DNA from: Pseudomonas sp. DY-1
GTDB taxonomy: Bacteria > Pseudomonadota > Gammaproteobacteria > Pseudomonadales > Pseudomonadaceae
Assembly (NCBI RefSeq): GCF_003626975.1
Contig: NZ_CP032616.1
Coordinates: 5,804,001 to 5,868,000 of the forward strand
Reading direction: 5' to 3'
DNA length: 64,000 nt
Part shown: in pieces, positions 24,848 to 33,309 of the stretch
Layout of the letters: each line of letters begins with the position of its first letter
Position numbering within the stretch: the stretch's first letter is position 1
Notes under the pieces: generated by a model
Seen by the model: only the letters and a program-made list of their open reading frames with translations
Told to the model about the DNA's origin: nothing
The model's database searches: none
Program-made: the position numbers and the translations under genes

Positions 24848-25138
24848 ATGCTGTTCCACGTGAAGATGACCGTAAAACTGCCGGTCGACATGGACCCCAC
24901 CAAGGCGGCCAAGCTCAAGGCCGACGAGAAAGAACTGGCCCAGCGCCTGCAGCTTGAGGGCAAGTGGCGCCACCTGTGGCGCATCGCCGGTCACTACGCC
25001 AACTACAGCGTGTTCGACCTCGCCAGCGTCGAGGAGCTGCACGACACCCTGATGCAGCTGCCGCTGTTCCCCTACATGGAGATCGAGGTGGACGGCCTCT
25101 GCCGCCACCCGTCATCGATTCACGAAGACGATCGCTGA
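24848..25138 (+). CDS. catC: Muconolactone delta-isomerase
   Basis: Isomerises muconolactone to beta-ketoadipate enol-lactone. The 96-residue product is full length for the family and starts MLFHVKMTVKLPVDMDP, with GKWRHLWRIAGHYANYSVFD and a LFPYMEIEV stretch. It lies between catB and catA in one operon; caggagatc precedes the start. Confidence 0.96.
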   Translation: MLFHVKMTVKLPVDMDPTKAAKLKADEKELAQRLQLEGKWRHLWRIAGHYANYSVFDLASVEELHDTLMQLPLFPYMEIEVDGLCRHPSSIHEDDR

Positions 25139-25177
25139 TCGATTCGCGCCCGATAACAACAAGATGAGGAAATAGCC

Positions 25178-26104
25178 ATGACTATCAAACTGTCCAGTAC
25201 CGAAAGCGTCCAGAAGTTCTTCCAGGAAGTGAGCGGCTTCAACAACGACCAAGGCAGCCAGCGCATGAAGAAGCTGGTGAACCGCATCCTGGTCGACACC
25301 ATCAAAATCATCGAAGACCTGGAAGTCACCACCGAAGAGTTCTGGAAAGCGGTGGACTACTTCAACCGCATGGGCGCCCGCGGCGAAGCCGGCCTGCTGG
25401 TAGCCGGCCTTGGCCTGGAGCACTACCTGGACCTCCTGCTGGATGCCCAGGACGAGCAGGCCGGCCTGTCCGGCGGCACCCCGCGCACCATCGAAGGCCC
25501 GCTGTACGTGGCTGGCGCGCCGCTGTCCGAAGGCGAAACGCGCATGGACGACGGCACCGATGCCGGCACCGTGATGTTCCTCCAGGGCCAGGTCAAAGAC
25601 GCCGATGGCAAACCGATCGCCGGTGCCGTGGTCGACCTGTGGCACGCCAACACCAAGGGCACCTACTCCTACTTCGACACCACCCAGTCGGACTACAACC
25701 TGCGTCGTCGCATCGTCACCGATGCCGATGGCCGCTACCGCGCCCGCAGCATCGTGCCGTCCGGCTACGGCTGCCCGCCGGATGGCACCACCCAGGAAGT
25801 GCTGAACCACCTGGGCCGCCACGGCAATCGTCCGGCACACATCCACTTCTTCATCTCCGCACCGGGCTACCGCCACCTGACCACCCAGATCAACCTGTCG
25901 GGCGACGAGTACCTGTGGGACGACTTCGCCTATGCCACCCGCGACGGGCTGGTGGGCGAGATCCGATTCACCGAGGACGCCGCCGCTGCTGCCGCCCGTG
26001 GCGCTGTGGATCGCTTCGCCGAAATCGACTTCGACTTCCAGTTGCAGAAGGCCCCGAGCCCAGAGCAGGAAGCCATCCGCGACCGCGTTCGCGCCGAAGC
26101 CTGA
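25178..26104 (+). CDS. catA: Catechol 1,2-dioxygenase
   Basis: Intradiol Fe(III) dioxygenase that opens catechol to cis,cis-muconate. The 308-residue protein has the N-terminal helical dimer domain and the catalytic domain with iron ligands in GTYSYFD (Tyr near 164), PSGYGCPP (Tyr near 199) and RPAHIHFFI (two His near 223). It receives the catechol made by the iac and ant genes on either side. A terminator follows 41 bp after the stop. Confidence 0.96.
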   Translation: MTIKLSSTESVQKFFQEVSGFNNDQGSQRMKKLVNRILVDTIKIIEDLEVTTEEFWKAVDYFNRMGARGEAGLLVAGLGLEHYLDLLLDAQDEQAGLSGGTPRTIEGPLYVAGAPLSEGETRMDDGTDAGTVMFLQGQVKDADGKPIAGAVVDLWHANTKGTYSYFDTTQSDYNLRRRIVTDADGRYRARSIVPSGYGCPPDGTTQEVLNHLGRHGNRPAHIHFFISAPGYRHLTTQINLSGDEYLWDDFAYATRDGLVGEIRFTEDAAAAAARGAVDRFAEIDFDFQLQKAPSPEQEAIRDRVRAEA

Positions 26105-26145
26105 GTCACCGAATCGGCGGGGGAGGCTGGTTCCCCCGCTGTTTG

Positions 26146-26170
26146 AGCCGGCCGATTGGCCGGCTTTTTT
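26146..26170 (+). terminator. Rho-independent terminator of catBCA
   Basis: AGCCGGCC-GATT-GGCCGGCT followed by T5-6. A second GC hairpin (gcggggg...cccccgc) lies just upstream at 26117-26139. Confidence 0.85.
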
Positions 26171-26222
26171 ATGGGCGGCTAGTCAACCTGGATCGGCCGT
26201 CGGGGCGTGGCCGAACGCCGCT

Positions 26223-26338
26223 TCCCTCACCCCAACCCTCTCCCAGAGGGAGAGGGGGCTGTCCAAGCAGGATGGCTGGTGAGTGCCCGGCGCGAGTCAC
26301 CTCTCTCCTTTCGGGAGAGGGGCCAGGGGGAGGGTGGT
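26223..26338. repeat. Intergenic palindromic repeat (ccctctcccagagggagaggg type)
   Basis: Two short stems, ctctcccagagggagag and ctctcctttcgggagag, flanked by CCCTCACCCCAACCCT and AGGGGGAGGGT-like ends, form the dispersed element common between Pseudomonas genes. A REP half (cgcgaatgaattctctccc) follows at 26358. Confidence 0.6.
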
Positions 26339-26480
26339 TGACCCCGCGCTAGGCCTTTCGCGAATGAATTCTCTCCCACAAATGAGCACCCCTGACTCCC
26401 CGGATAGCCATCCCCGACTATCCGGATTTCGCCATTCCACGGGATGCCGCCTAATCGACGGACAACCATCGGAGGTGCCC

Positions 26481-27350
26481 ATGACCCGCCCCAGTGATCC
26501 GGCCGAACTGGCCGCTTACTACGACGTGCAATACAACGCTCGCGCCAGCGTCGAAGACTTCGATCAGTACCCGCGCCAGTACCGCGCACTGAGCGACTCA
26601 GCCCACGCGAGCCTGAAGTGCTTCAAGGATGTGTCCTACGGGCCGGGTACCGGTGAGCGGTTGGATATCTTCCCTGCCGAGCAGCCGAACGCGCCGGTGC
26701 TGTTGTTCATCCATGGCGGCTATTGGCGTGCCCTTTCCAAGGCCGATTCGGCATTCATGGCGCCAGCCCTGACCGCTGCCGGCGCTTGCGTGGTGGTGCT
26801 GGACTACGACCTGACTCCGGCCGTGACCCTCGATCACATCGTCGACCAGACCCGCCGCTCGCTGGCCTGGCTGCACCGGCATATCGCCGATTTCGGCGGC
26901 GATCCGCAGCTCCTGTATGCGAGCGGCAGCTCGGCGGGCGGGCACCTCACCGGGATGCTGCTGGCTGGAGGCTGGCACGGACGCTATGGCGTGCCGGACA
27001 GTGTGCTGCGTGGTGCGCTCCCCATCAGTGGGCTGTTTGATCTGCGACCGTTGCTGGAAACGCATATCAATGGCTGGATGGGAATGGACGAAGCGGCGGC
27101 GCGGCGCAACAGCCCGACTTTCCGTTTGCCGACGCGGGGAGCCGAGCTGGTGATCAGCTATGGCGCGCAGGAAACGGCGGAATTTGCGCGCCAGTCCCAC
27201 GAGTTCCTCGACGCCTGGATCGCGAGGGGGCTGCCAGGTCGCTTCGTGGCCGCACCGGGCAAGAACCACTTCGATGTCGTGCTGGAGCTAGGCCAGCCGG
27301 GGACGCAGCTGTATCGGGCAGTGTGCGAACTCATGGGCCTGAATGGGTGA
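26481..27350 (+). CDS. Alpha/beta hydrolase with HGGYW motif, arylformamidase-like
   Basis: A 289-residue alpha/beta hydrolase. It has the oxyanion-hole motif FIHGGYWRALSK and the nucleophile elbow YASGSSAGGHLTG; the acid and His (KNHFDVV) are near the C-terminus. HGGYW is characteristic of the animal-type kynurenine formamidase group, which removes formyl groups from N-formyl-anthranilic-type substrates. Lying between cat and ant genes, it could deformylate N-formylanthranilate or N-formylkynurenine; this is inference and a generic esterase is possible. ggaggtgccc precedes the ATG. Confidence 0.75.
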   Translation: MTRPSDPAELAAYYDVQYNARASVEDFDQYPRQYRALSDSAHASLKCFKDVSYGPGTGERLDIFPAEQPNAPVLLFIHGGYWRALSKADSAFMAPALTAAGACVVVLDYDLTPAVTLDHIVDQTRRSLAWLHRHIADFGGDPQLLYASGSSAGGHLTGMLLAGGWHGRYGVPDSVLRGALPISGLFDLRPLLETHINGWMGMDEAAARRNSPTFRLPTRGAELVISYGAQETAEFARQSHEFLDAWIARGLPGRFVAAPGKNHFDVVLELGQPGTQLYRAVCELMGLNG

Positions 27351-27353
27351 GCC

Positions 27354-27541
27354 TGTAGAAGGTGCGAATTCATTGGCTATGTCTGCATTACGTCTTGCAA
27401 GGAGCTGCATTGCCCGTAGGAGCTGGCTTGCCAGCGAATGGCCGCGTTTCGCTGGCAAGCCAGCTCCTACAAGGCTCTTGGCCTGATGGTCAATCTCTCG
27501 CAACAGCTAACGCAGACATAGCGAATGAATTCGCCCCTACA
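27354..27541. repeat. Nested REP-type repeats
   Basis: An outer pair (gcgaattcattggctatgtc and gacatagcgaatgaattcgc, with matching tgtagaagg...ccctaca ends) encloses a second complete REP pair, gtaggagctggcttgccagc ... gctggcaagccagctcctac (27416-27471). One REP appears to have landed inside another. Confidence 0.65.
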
Positions 27542-27557
27542 AGGAAAGCAGCGGTGA

Positions 27558-28421
27558 TCAACCCACCAACCCCCTCAGCTGCCTGGTGATCCGCTGCTTC
27601 TCGTCCAGCCGCTGCATGATGCGCTGGACGATTTCGTAGCGGGTGGTGGCAACGCGCTTCATCTCCGCCAGGGCCTGCAGGGCGATGGCGGATTTCTCCA
27701 GGCCGGCGCGGGTCGAACCGTCCACTTGTGCAAGGCCCGTACGTGCGTTTTCCGAGGCCTGTTGCAAGCCTCCGACAATCTCCCTGATCTGTTCGCTCGC
27801 CTCGTTGGCACGGCGGGCGAGGTGGCGCACCTCGTCTGCCACCACGGCGAATCCACGGCCCTGTTCGCCAGCGCGTGCCGCTTCAATGGCGGCGTTGAGA
27901 GCCAGCAGGTTGGTCTGTTTGGCGATCTCCTGGATGCTGCCGACGATGGAGCCGATGCGCTGTGACTGATCGCTGAGGTCGTTGAACACTTCAGTGATAT
28001 GTCCCATGTACTGGCCCAGTTCGCCGATGGAGTTTTTCGAGTCCTCGATGCTGTTGGTGGAGAGCTGCAAGTTCTCGCCCGCCTGGCGAGCCAGGCTGTT
28101 GGCCTGTTGCATGTCTTCCGCGCTTTCGGCGATGGCCAGGCCAAGGTCGGCCAGGCGGGCCAGCAGGTGTTCGAGGGGTAGGGTTAGGACCGGCGCTACC
28201 GGGATTTCCAGCGCGGGCGGTGGAGCGGGTAGCGGTTCCGGCGCCGGTTGGTTCAGCGGGACCTCGACTACCCGGGCTGGCAGGTGGTGGTAGAGCAGCC
28301 CACCACAAAGGGTACAGGCGCTCGCCAGGAGCAGGGGCCAGGAGCTGGCCAGCAACCAGGCAGCGAGCATGAAGAGTCCGCCGAGACAGAGCAGCAGGGC
28401 GGCCAGGGATTTTCGGGGCAT
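27558..28421 (-). CDS. Methyl-accepting chemotaxis protein without periplasmic sensor domain
   Basis: A 287-residue transducer. Two hydrophobic helices at residues 5-28 and 28-47 are separated by almost nothing, so there is no periplasmic ligand domain. A proline-rich linker follows ([19 protein letters not shown]), then the cytoplasmic signalling hairpin with the conserved tip [38 protein letters not shown]. It would relay a signal to CheA/CheW from a membrane or cytoplasmic cue or a partner protein. Setting within aromatic-catabolic genes suggests metabolism-dependent taxis; this is inference. Confidence 0.88.
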   Translation of the reverse strand: MPRKSLAALLLCLGGLFMLAAWLLASSWPLLLASACTLCGGLLYHHLPARVVEVPLNQPAPEPLPAPPPALEIPVAPVLTLPLEHLLARLADLGLAIAESAEDMQQANSLARQAGENLQLSTNSIEDSKNSIGELGQYMGHITEVFNDLSDQSQRIGSIVGSIQEIAKQTNLLALNAAIEAARAGEQGRGFAVVADEVRHLARRANEASEQIREIVGGLQQASENARTGLAQVDGSTRAGLEKSAIALQALAEMKRVATTRYEIVQRIMQRLDEKQRITRQLRGLVG

Positions 28422-28460
28422 GGCGGTTTCCTTGTCGGGGCAGGGACTGTGGGCAAGAAA

Positions 28461-28492
28461 CCTGTTGGGGCGAATTTATTCGCCCCAACAGG
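28461..28492. terminator. Perfect hairpin after the second porin gene
   Basis: Arms CCTGTTGGGGCGAA and TTCGCCCCAACAGG are exact 14-bp complements around a 4-base loop, 2 bp past the porin stop (minus strand). No strong T run follows, so it may stabilise mRNA as well as stop transcription. Confidence 0.55.
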
Positions 28493-28494
28493 GC

Positions 28495-29748
28495 TTAGAA
28501 CAGTGCCAGGGTGTAGTTGAGGATCAGACGGTTCTCGTCGATGTCGGTGCGATAGTTGGAACGTGCGGTGACATTGCGGATGCGCACGCCCAACCCCTTG
28601 AGCGAGCCGCTCTGGATCACGTAGCCGATATCCAGGTCGCGTTCCCAGTCCTCGCCTTCGAAGCCCTTACCGGTATCCACGTTGTCGCCCTTGATGTAGC
28701 GCACCGTGGTGGTCAGGCCGGGGATGCCGAGGGCGGCGAAGTCGTAGTCATGGCGCACCTGCCAGGAGCGCTCATCCGCCGAGGCGAACTCGTAGGTCGG
28801 CACTTCGTTGCCCAGCGGCGTGATGTTGGCGAACACCTTGGGGAAGCCCTGGTCGCCGTACATACCCTGGTAGCCGACGAAGAAGGTATGGCCGCCTCGC
28901 TTGGCCGAGAGCAGAGAGTAGAAGGCCTGGTTGTCGACCTCGCCGATCAGCTTCTTGCCGTCCTCGGAAGAATCGTAGAAGCCCATGTTGGCGCCCAGCA
29001 CCCAGTCACCCACCGGCTCGGCGTGCTTGAGGCTGATCAGGCGCTGGTCGTAGATGTCTTCGAGCTGCGCGTACCAGGTACCCACCGTGGTGCGGTTGGC
29101 GTTGAAGGCGTAGTCGGCACCGGCGTAGTTGAAGGCATCGCTGGAAGCCTGCCGTTGCGGCTGGTAGCCGATCTGAGCCTGGATCTTGTCGTCGCCGGCC
29201 TCGTTGCGCAGGCTTGTACCGGTCAGATGGCCGCCTTGCAAGGTCAGCCCGGCGATCTCGGTGGAGGTGATGCTGGCACCCTGGTAGCTGGGCGGCAGCA
29301 GGCGGATGTCGCTGAACATCAGCACGGGCAGGTTGGGTTGCAGTTCGCCGACTTTCAGCTCGGTCTTCGACACGCGCATTTTGCCGGCCACGCCCAGGCG
29401 GCTGTAGTCGTCGGCGGCCTCGCCATCTTCCTGCACCGGCAGCAGGCCGGTGTTCACCCGGTCGGGACTGCTGTCGAGCTTGATGCCGAGGGTGCCGATG
29501 GCATCGATGCCGAAACCGACCGGGCCGGGCGTGTAGCCGGACTTGAAGTTGAGGATGAAGCCCTGGGCCCATTCCTCGGCCTTGGACTGCTGGTTCGGCC
29601 CGACGATGTCGGAGAAATCGCGACTGAAGTAATAGTTGCGCAGTTGCAGCGTGGCGGTGGAATCCGCGATGAAGCCGGACTCTGCAGCCAGGGCGGAAAG
29701 CGGGAGGGTGCTCAAGAGGATCGGGAACGCACGGGACTTGTAGATCAT
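28495..29748 (-). CDS. OprD-family outer-membrane porin
   Basis: A 417-residue OprD-type channel. The ATG at 29748 gives a proper Sec signal ([24 protein letters not shown]); an upstream in-frame ATG at 29784 would add 12 charged residues. The mature start [21 protein letters not shown] and the C-terminal [10 protein letters not shown] with terminal Phe are family features. It is transcribed toward the chemoreceptor, separate from the downstream-encoded Liv operon, and differs clearly from the first porin. Likely role is outer-membrane entry of an aromatic acid such as anthranilate; the substrate is inferred. Confidence 0.87.
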   Translation of the reverse strand: MIYKSRAFPILLSTLPLSALAAESGFIADSTATLQLRNYYFSRDFSDIVGPNQQSKAEEWAQGFILNFKSGYTPGPVGFGIDAIGTLGIKLDSSPDRVNTGLLPVQEDGEAADDYSRLGVAGKMRVSKTELKVGELQPNLPVLMFSDIRLLPPSYQGASITSTEIAGLTLQGGHLTGTSLRNEAGDDKIQAQIGYQPQRQASSDAFNYAGADYAFNANRTTVGTWYAQLEDIYDQRLISLKHAEPVGDWVLGANMGFYDSSEDGKKLIGEVDNQAFYSLLSAKRGGHTFFVGYQGMYGDQGFPKVFANITPLGNEVPTYEFASADERSWQVRHDYDFAALGIPGLTTTVRYIKGDNVDTGKGFEGEDWERDLDIGYVIQSGSLKGLGVRIRNVTARSNYRTDIDENRLILNYTLALF

Positions 29749-29878
29749 CGCAAGGCTCTTCTTCTTCTGGTTTTCAGGGCGCACCCGTCCGCCGCCGGCT
29801 TTTGCTGAGCCGGTGGGGAGCGGATTGCGTCGGGATTACCGGTCCGTCTTGACTACGGGCCGGGAGGCTGGGCGTTGG

Positions 29879-30568
29879 TCAGACGCCCAGGTATCGATGC
29901 GACAACTCCGGTGTCGCGGCGAGCTGGTCCGGCGTGCCCTGCCAGACCTGTCGGCCCTTCTCGATGATGTGGTGGCGATCGACCACCCGCGCCATCTCCT
30001 TGAGGTTCTTGTCGATGACCAGGATGGTCTCGCCCTCTGCCTTGAGGGTCACCAGGCAGTTCCAGATGGTCTCGCGGATCACCGGGGCCAAGCCTTCGGT
30101 GGCTTCGTCGAGGATCAGCAACTGCGGGTTGGTCATCAGCGCGCGGCCGACGACCAGCATCTGCTGCTCGCCTCCGGAGAGGGTCTTCGACAACTGCTCC
30201 TGGCGCTCTTCCAGGCGCGGGAACAGGGCGTAGATGCGTGCCAGGTCCCACTTGCCGCCCTTGGTGGCGGTAGCCAGCAGGTTCTCCTTCACGCTCAGGC
30301 TGCCGAAGGTGCGGCGGCCCTCCGGCACCAGGCCGAGGCCCGCCTGGGCGATGCGGTAGGGCGTGGCGCCGCGCATCTCCTGGCCGTGTATGCGGATGCT
30401 CCCGGCACTGGGCTTGAGCAGGCCCATGATGGATTTCACGGTGGTGGTCTTGCCCATGCCGTTGCGGCCGATCAGTGAGACCACCTGACCCTGTTCGATC
30501 GTCAGGTGCATGTCGAACAACACCTGGCTCAGACCGTAGCCGGCCTGCAATCCACTGACTTCAAGCAT
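29879..30568 (-). CDS. LivF-like ABC transporter ATPase (second system)
   Basis: A 229-residue ATPase with Walker A GRNGMGKTT, signature LSGGEQQMLVVGRAL, Walker B LLILDEATEGLAP and switch segment ILVIDKNLKEM. The switch histidine position reads Asp-Lys-Asn rather than the usual Glu-Gln-Asn. The ATG at 30568 overlaps the livG-like stop by 8 bp. It is the last gene of a livK-H-M-G-F operon on the minus strand. Confidence 0.9.
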   Translation of the reverse strand: MLEVSGLQAGYGLSQVLFDMHLTIEQGQVVSLIGRNGMGKTTTVKSIMGLLKPSAGSIRIHGQEMRGATPYRIAQAGLGLVPEGRRTFGSLSVKENLLATATKGGKWDLARIYALFPRLEERQEQLSKTLSGGEQQMLVVGRALMTNPQLLILDEATEGLAPVIRETIWNCLVTLKAEGETILVIDKNLKEMARVVDRHHIIEKGRQVWQGTPDQLAATPELSHRYLGV

Positions 30569-31310
30569 GTTCTTCCCCCAGGTAGGCGGCGCGGACCTGC
30601 GCGTTGCTGCGGACTTCTTCGACGGAGCCGGTGAGGATCGTCTGGCCATAGACCAGCACGGTGATGCGGTCGGCCAGGGCGAACACGGCATCCATGTCGT
30701 GCTCCACCAGCAGGATGGCGTAGCGCCCCTTGAGCGACTGGAGCAGATCGGTCATCCGCGCGGATTCTTCCGCACCCATGCCCGCCATGGGTTCGTCCAG
30801 CAGCAGGACAGATGCCTCCTGGGCCAGCGCCAGGGCTAGCTCCAGCTGGCGGCGTTCACCGTGGGACAGCTCGCTAACCAGGTCCTGCGCGCGGCGGCCG
30901 AGGCCGACCTGTTCCAGGTAGTCCTGGGCCGGGTCCAGCAAGCTGCGGTCGCGGGACAGCGGGCGCCACATGCCGAAACTCTTGCCTTCGCGAGCGGCGA
31001 TGGCCACGGCGACGTTCTCCAGCAGGCTGAAGTCCGCGTAGAGCTGGCTGACCTGGAAGGAGCGGGCCAGGCCCAGGCGCGGCCGCTCATGGGCCGGCAC
31101 TTCGGTGATGTCCCGGCCGGCGAAGAGGATCTGCCCCTTGTCCGGCCGGATTTCCCCGGCGATCTGCGAGATAAGCGTCGACTTGCCCGCGCCGTTGGGG
31201 CCGATGATCGCGTGCAACTCGCCAGCGGCCAGCTCCAGGTTGGCGCCGTTAGTGGCTTTCACTGCACCGAACGCCTTCTCCAGGCCACGGATGGACAGTT
31301 GCGCGCTCAT
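30561..31310 (-). CDS. LivG-like ABC transporter ATPase (second system)
   Basis: A 249-residue ATPase with Walker [15 protein letters not shown], signature LSHGERRQLELALAL, Walker B VLLLDEPMAGM and switch VEHDMDAVF. It overlaps the LivM-like gene by 4 bp. With the LivF-like protein it would form the ATPase pair of the transporter. Confidence 0.9.
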   Translation of the reverse strand: MSAQLSIRGLEKAFGAVKATNGANLELAAGELHAIIGPNGAGKSTLISQIAGEIRPDKGQILFAGRDITEVPAHERPRLGLARSFQVSQLYADFSLLENVAVAIAAREGKSFGMWRPLSRDRSLLDPAQDYLEQVGLGRRAQDLVSELSHGERRQLELALALAQEASVLLLDEPMAGMGAEESARMTDLLQSLKGRYAILLVEHDMDAVFALADRITVLVYGQTILTGSVEEVRSNAQVRAAYLGEEHA

Positions 31311-32326
31311 GGATGCACCTCACGGGTGGTGGCGACAGGGGAGGACTTGGAGTAAGCCTTGCGCGGCCGCTGGCGGGCCATCAGCAGGCCGTAGATGCCC
31401 TGGCGGCCGAACAGCACTACCAGCAGCAGGAGGGGGCCGAAGATCAGCAGCCAGTGCTCGGTCCACAGGCTCAGCAGCTGTTCCAGACCGAGGTAGGCGG
31501 CCGCCCCCAGCACCGGGCCGAGGAGGGTACCGACGCCACCGAGGATGACCATCGCCATCAGCTCGCCGGACTTCTGCCAGGCGCCCATGTCAGGGCTGAC
31601 GAACAGCGCGTAGTTGGCCCAGAGCACGCCGGCCAGGCCCGCGCCGAGGCCGGCGATGACGAAGGTGGTGAGGCGGTAGCGCAGGGGTTTCAGACCGAGG
31701 CTGATGGTGCGTCGCTCGCTCTGCTTGAGGCCGCGCAGGACGAAGCCGAAGCGCGACCCGACCAGGCGCCGGCAGAACAGCAGCCAGGTCACCAGCAGGG
31801 CCACGCAGAGGTAATAGAACTGGTTGGCGTCGTTCAGGTCGAGGCCGGGCAGGCTGTTGCGCTCGTTCATCAGGATGCCGTCGTCGCCACCATAGAGCGA
31901 CAGCGAGCCGAGGATGAAGTAGAGCATCTGGCTGAAGGCGAGGGTGATCATGATGAACTGTACGCCGCTGGTACGCAGCGACAGGTAGCCCATCACCAGG
32001 CCCAGCAGGGCGCAGCAGAGCAGGGCCAGCGGCCAGACGATGAGCGCGCTGTTGCTGCCTTCCCAGCCCCACAGCGGCATCGCCTGCGAGCTGTGGAAGG
32101 CGATGATGCCGACCACGTAGCCGCCCAGGCCGAAGAAGGCCGCGTGGCCGAAGCTGACCAGGGCGCCGTAGCCGATCAGCAAATCCAGGCTGGCGGCGGC
32201 CATGCCGTAGATGGCCAGGCGCGTGAACAGACTGACCAGGAAGGGTTCGTCGAACAGCGCCGCCACCAGGGGCATCAGCGCGAAGGTGGCCAGGCAGGCC
32301 AGGTCGATGAAGAGGCGTCGGGACAT
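31307..32326 (-). CDS. LivM-like ABC transporter permease (second system)
   Basis: A 339-residue inner-membrane protein with about eight hydrophobic helices and the LivM segment YGALVSFGHAAFFGLGGYVVGI. The C-terminal half contains ILGGVGTLLGPVLGAAAYLGLEQLL. Unlike the first system it is not fused to the ATPase. It is separated by 10 bp from the LivH-like gene. Confidence 0.9.
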   Translation of the reverse strand: MSRRLFIDLACLATFALMPLVAALFDEPFLVSLFTRLAIYGMAAASLDLLIGYGALVSFGHAAFFGLGGYVVGIIAFHSSQAMPLWGWEGSNSALIVWPLALLCCALLGLVMGYLSLRTSGVQFIMITLAFSQMLYFILGSLSLYGGDDGILMNERNSLPGLDLNDANQFYYLCVALLVTWLLFCRRLVGSRFGFVLRGLKQSERRTISLGLKPLRYRLTTFVIAGLGAGLAGVLWANYALFVSPDMGAWQKSGELMAMVILGGVGTLLGPVLGAAAYLGLEQLLSLWTEHWLLIFGPLLLLVVLFGRQGIYGLLMARQRPRKAYSKSSPVATTREVHP

Positions 32327-32336
32327 GGAATTCTCC

Positions 32337-33248
32337 TCAGGCGCGGGACGGCAGCAGGCCGCGTGGACGCACCAGCAGCACCAGGGCCATGACGATGTAG
32401 GCGCTGGCGGAAATCAACCCGGCGCTCAGCGCGCCGCTGACCTCGGCCGGCAACAGCTGGTCCAGCAGTTGCGGGATGTAGGCGCGGCCCAGGCTGTCGA
32501 CCATGCCGATCAGCAGGGCGCCCACCAGGGCACCGCGCACCGAGCCAACGCCGCCGACGACGATGACCACGAAAGTAGTGATCAGCACCTTCTCGCCCAT
32601 GCCGATCTCTACCGAGAGCAGCGGCGCGGCCATGAATCCGGCGAGGCCGCAGAGCATGCAGCCGAAGACGAATACCAGGGTGTAAAGACGGCTGATGTTC
32701 ACCCCCAGCGCACCGACCATCTCGTGGTCGTCGGCGCCGGCGCGGATCAGCATGCCCAGGCGGGTGTGGTTGATCAGCAGCCACATGCCCAATGCCACCA
32801 GCAGGCCAGCGCCGATGAACAGCAGGCGGCTGACCGGGTACATCAGGCCGGGGAGCACTTCGACGAAGGCGTTGTACCAGTCCGGCGTCGGCATGGCCGG
32901 CGGGCTGCGGCCGAACAGCAGGGTGATCAGCTCGTTGGTGAAGAACACCACTGCGAGGGTGGCCAGCACCTGGTCCAGATGGTCGCGGTTGTAGAGGCGG
33001 CGGATGATCCCGGTCTCGATCACCAGGCCGTAGAGCGCGGCACCGGCCAGGGCGGCGAGGCCGCCGAGCCAGAACGAGCCGCTGGCGATGGCGGTATAGG
33101 CGGCACAGAAGGCGCCGACCATATAGAAGGCGCCATGGGCCAGGTTGATGACGCCCATGATGCCGAAGATCAGCGTCAGGCCGGAGGCGAGCAGAAACAG
33201 CAGCGCGCTGTACTGCAGGCCATTGAGAAGTTGTTCGAGCAACAGCAT
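32337..33248 (-). CDS. LivH-like ABC transporter permease (second system)
   Basis: A 303-residue permease. The N-terminal LLNGLQYSALLFLLASGLTLIFGIMGVINLAHGAFYMVGAF is a textbook LivH opening, and VVIVVGGVGSVRGALVGALLIG marks the conserved cytoplasmic loop. It lies downstream of the binding-protein gene, separated by a hairpin. Confidence 0.9.
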   Translation of the reverse strand: MLLLEQLLNGLQYSALLFLLASGLTLIFGIMGVINLAHGAFYMVGAFCAAYTAIASGSFWLGGLAALAGAALYGLVIETGIIRRLYNRDHLDQVLATLAVVFFTNELITLLFGRSPPAMPTPDWYNAFVEVLPGLMYPVSRLLFIGAGLLVALGMWLLINHTRLGMLIRAGADDHEMVGALGVNISRLYTLVFVFGCMLCGLAGFMAAPLLSVEIGMGEKVLITTFVVIVVGGVGSVRGALVGALLIGMVDSLGRAYIPQLLDQLLPAEVSGALSAGLISASAYIVMALVLLVRPRGLLPSRA

Positions 33249-33268
33249 GGCGAAGTCCTGCGGTGGTG

Positions 33269-33291
33269 GCCCGCCGGTGTGGCCGGCGGGC
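33269..33291 (-). other. Intra-operon hairpin between livK-like and livH-like genes
   Basis: GCCCGCCGG and CCGGCGGGC are exact inverted arms around a 5-base loop in the 61-bp gap. Such stems often cause partial termination or 3' protection, giving an excess of binding protein over permease. Confidence 0.5.
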
Positions 33292-33309
33292 TGGCGGATC
33301 AGATTGGAA

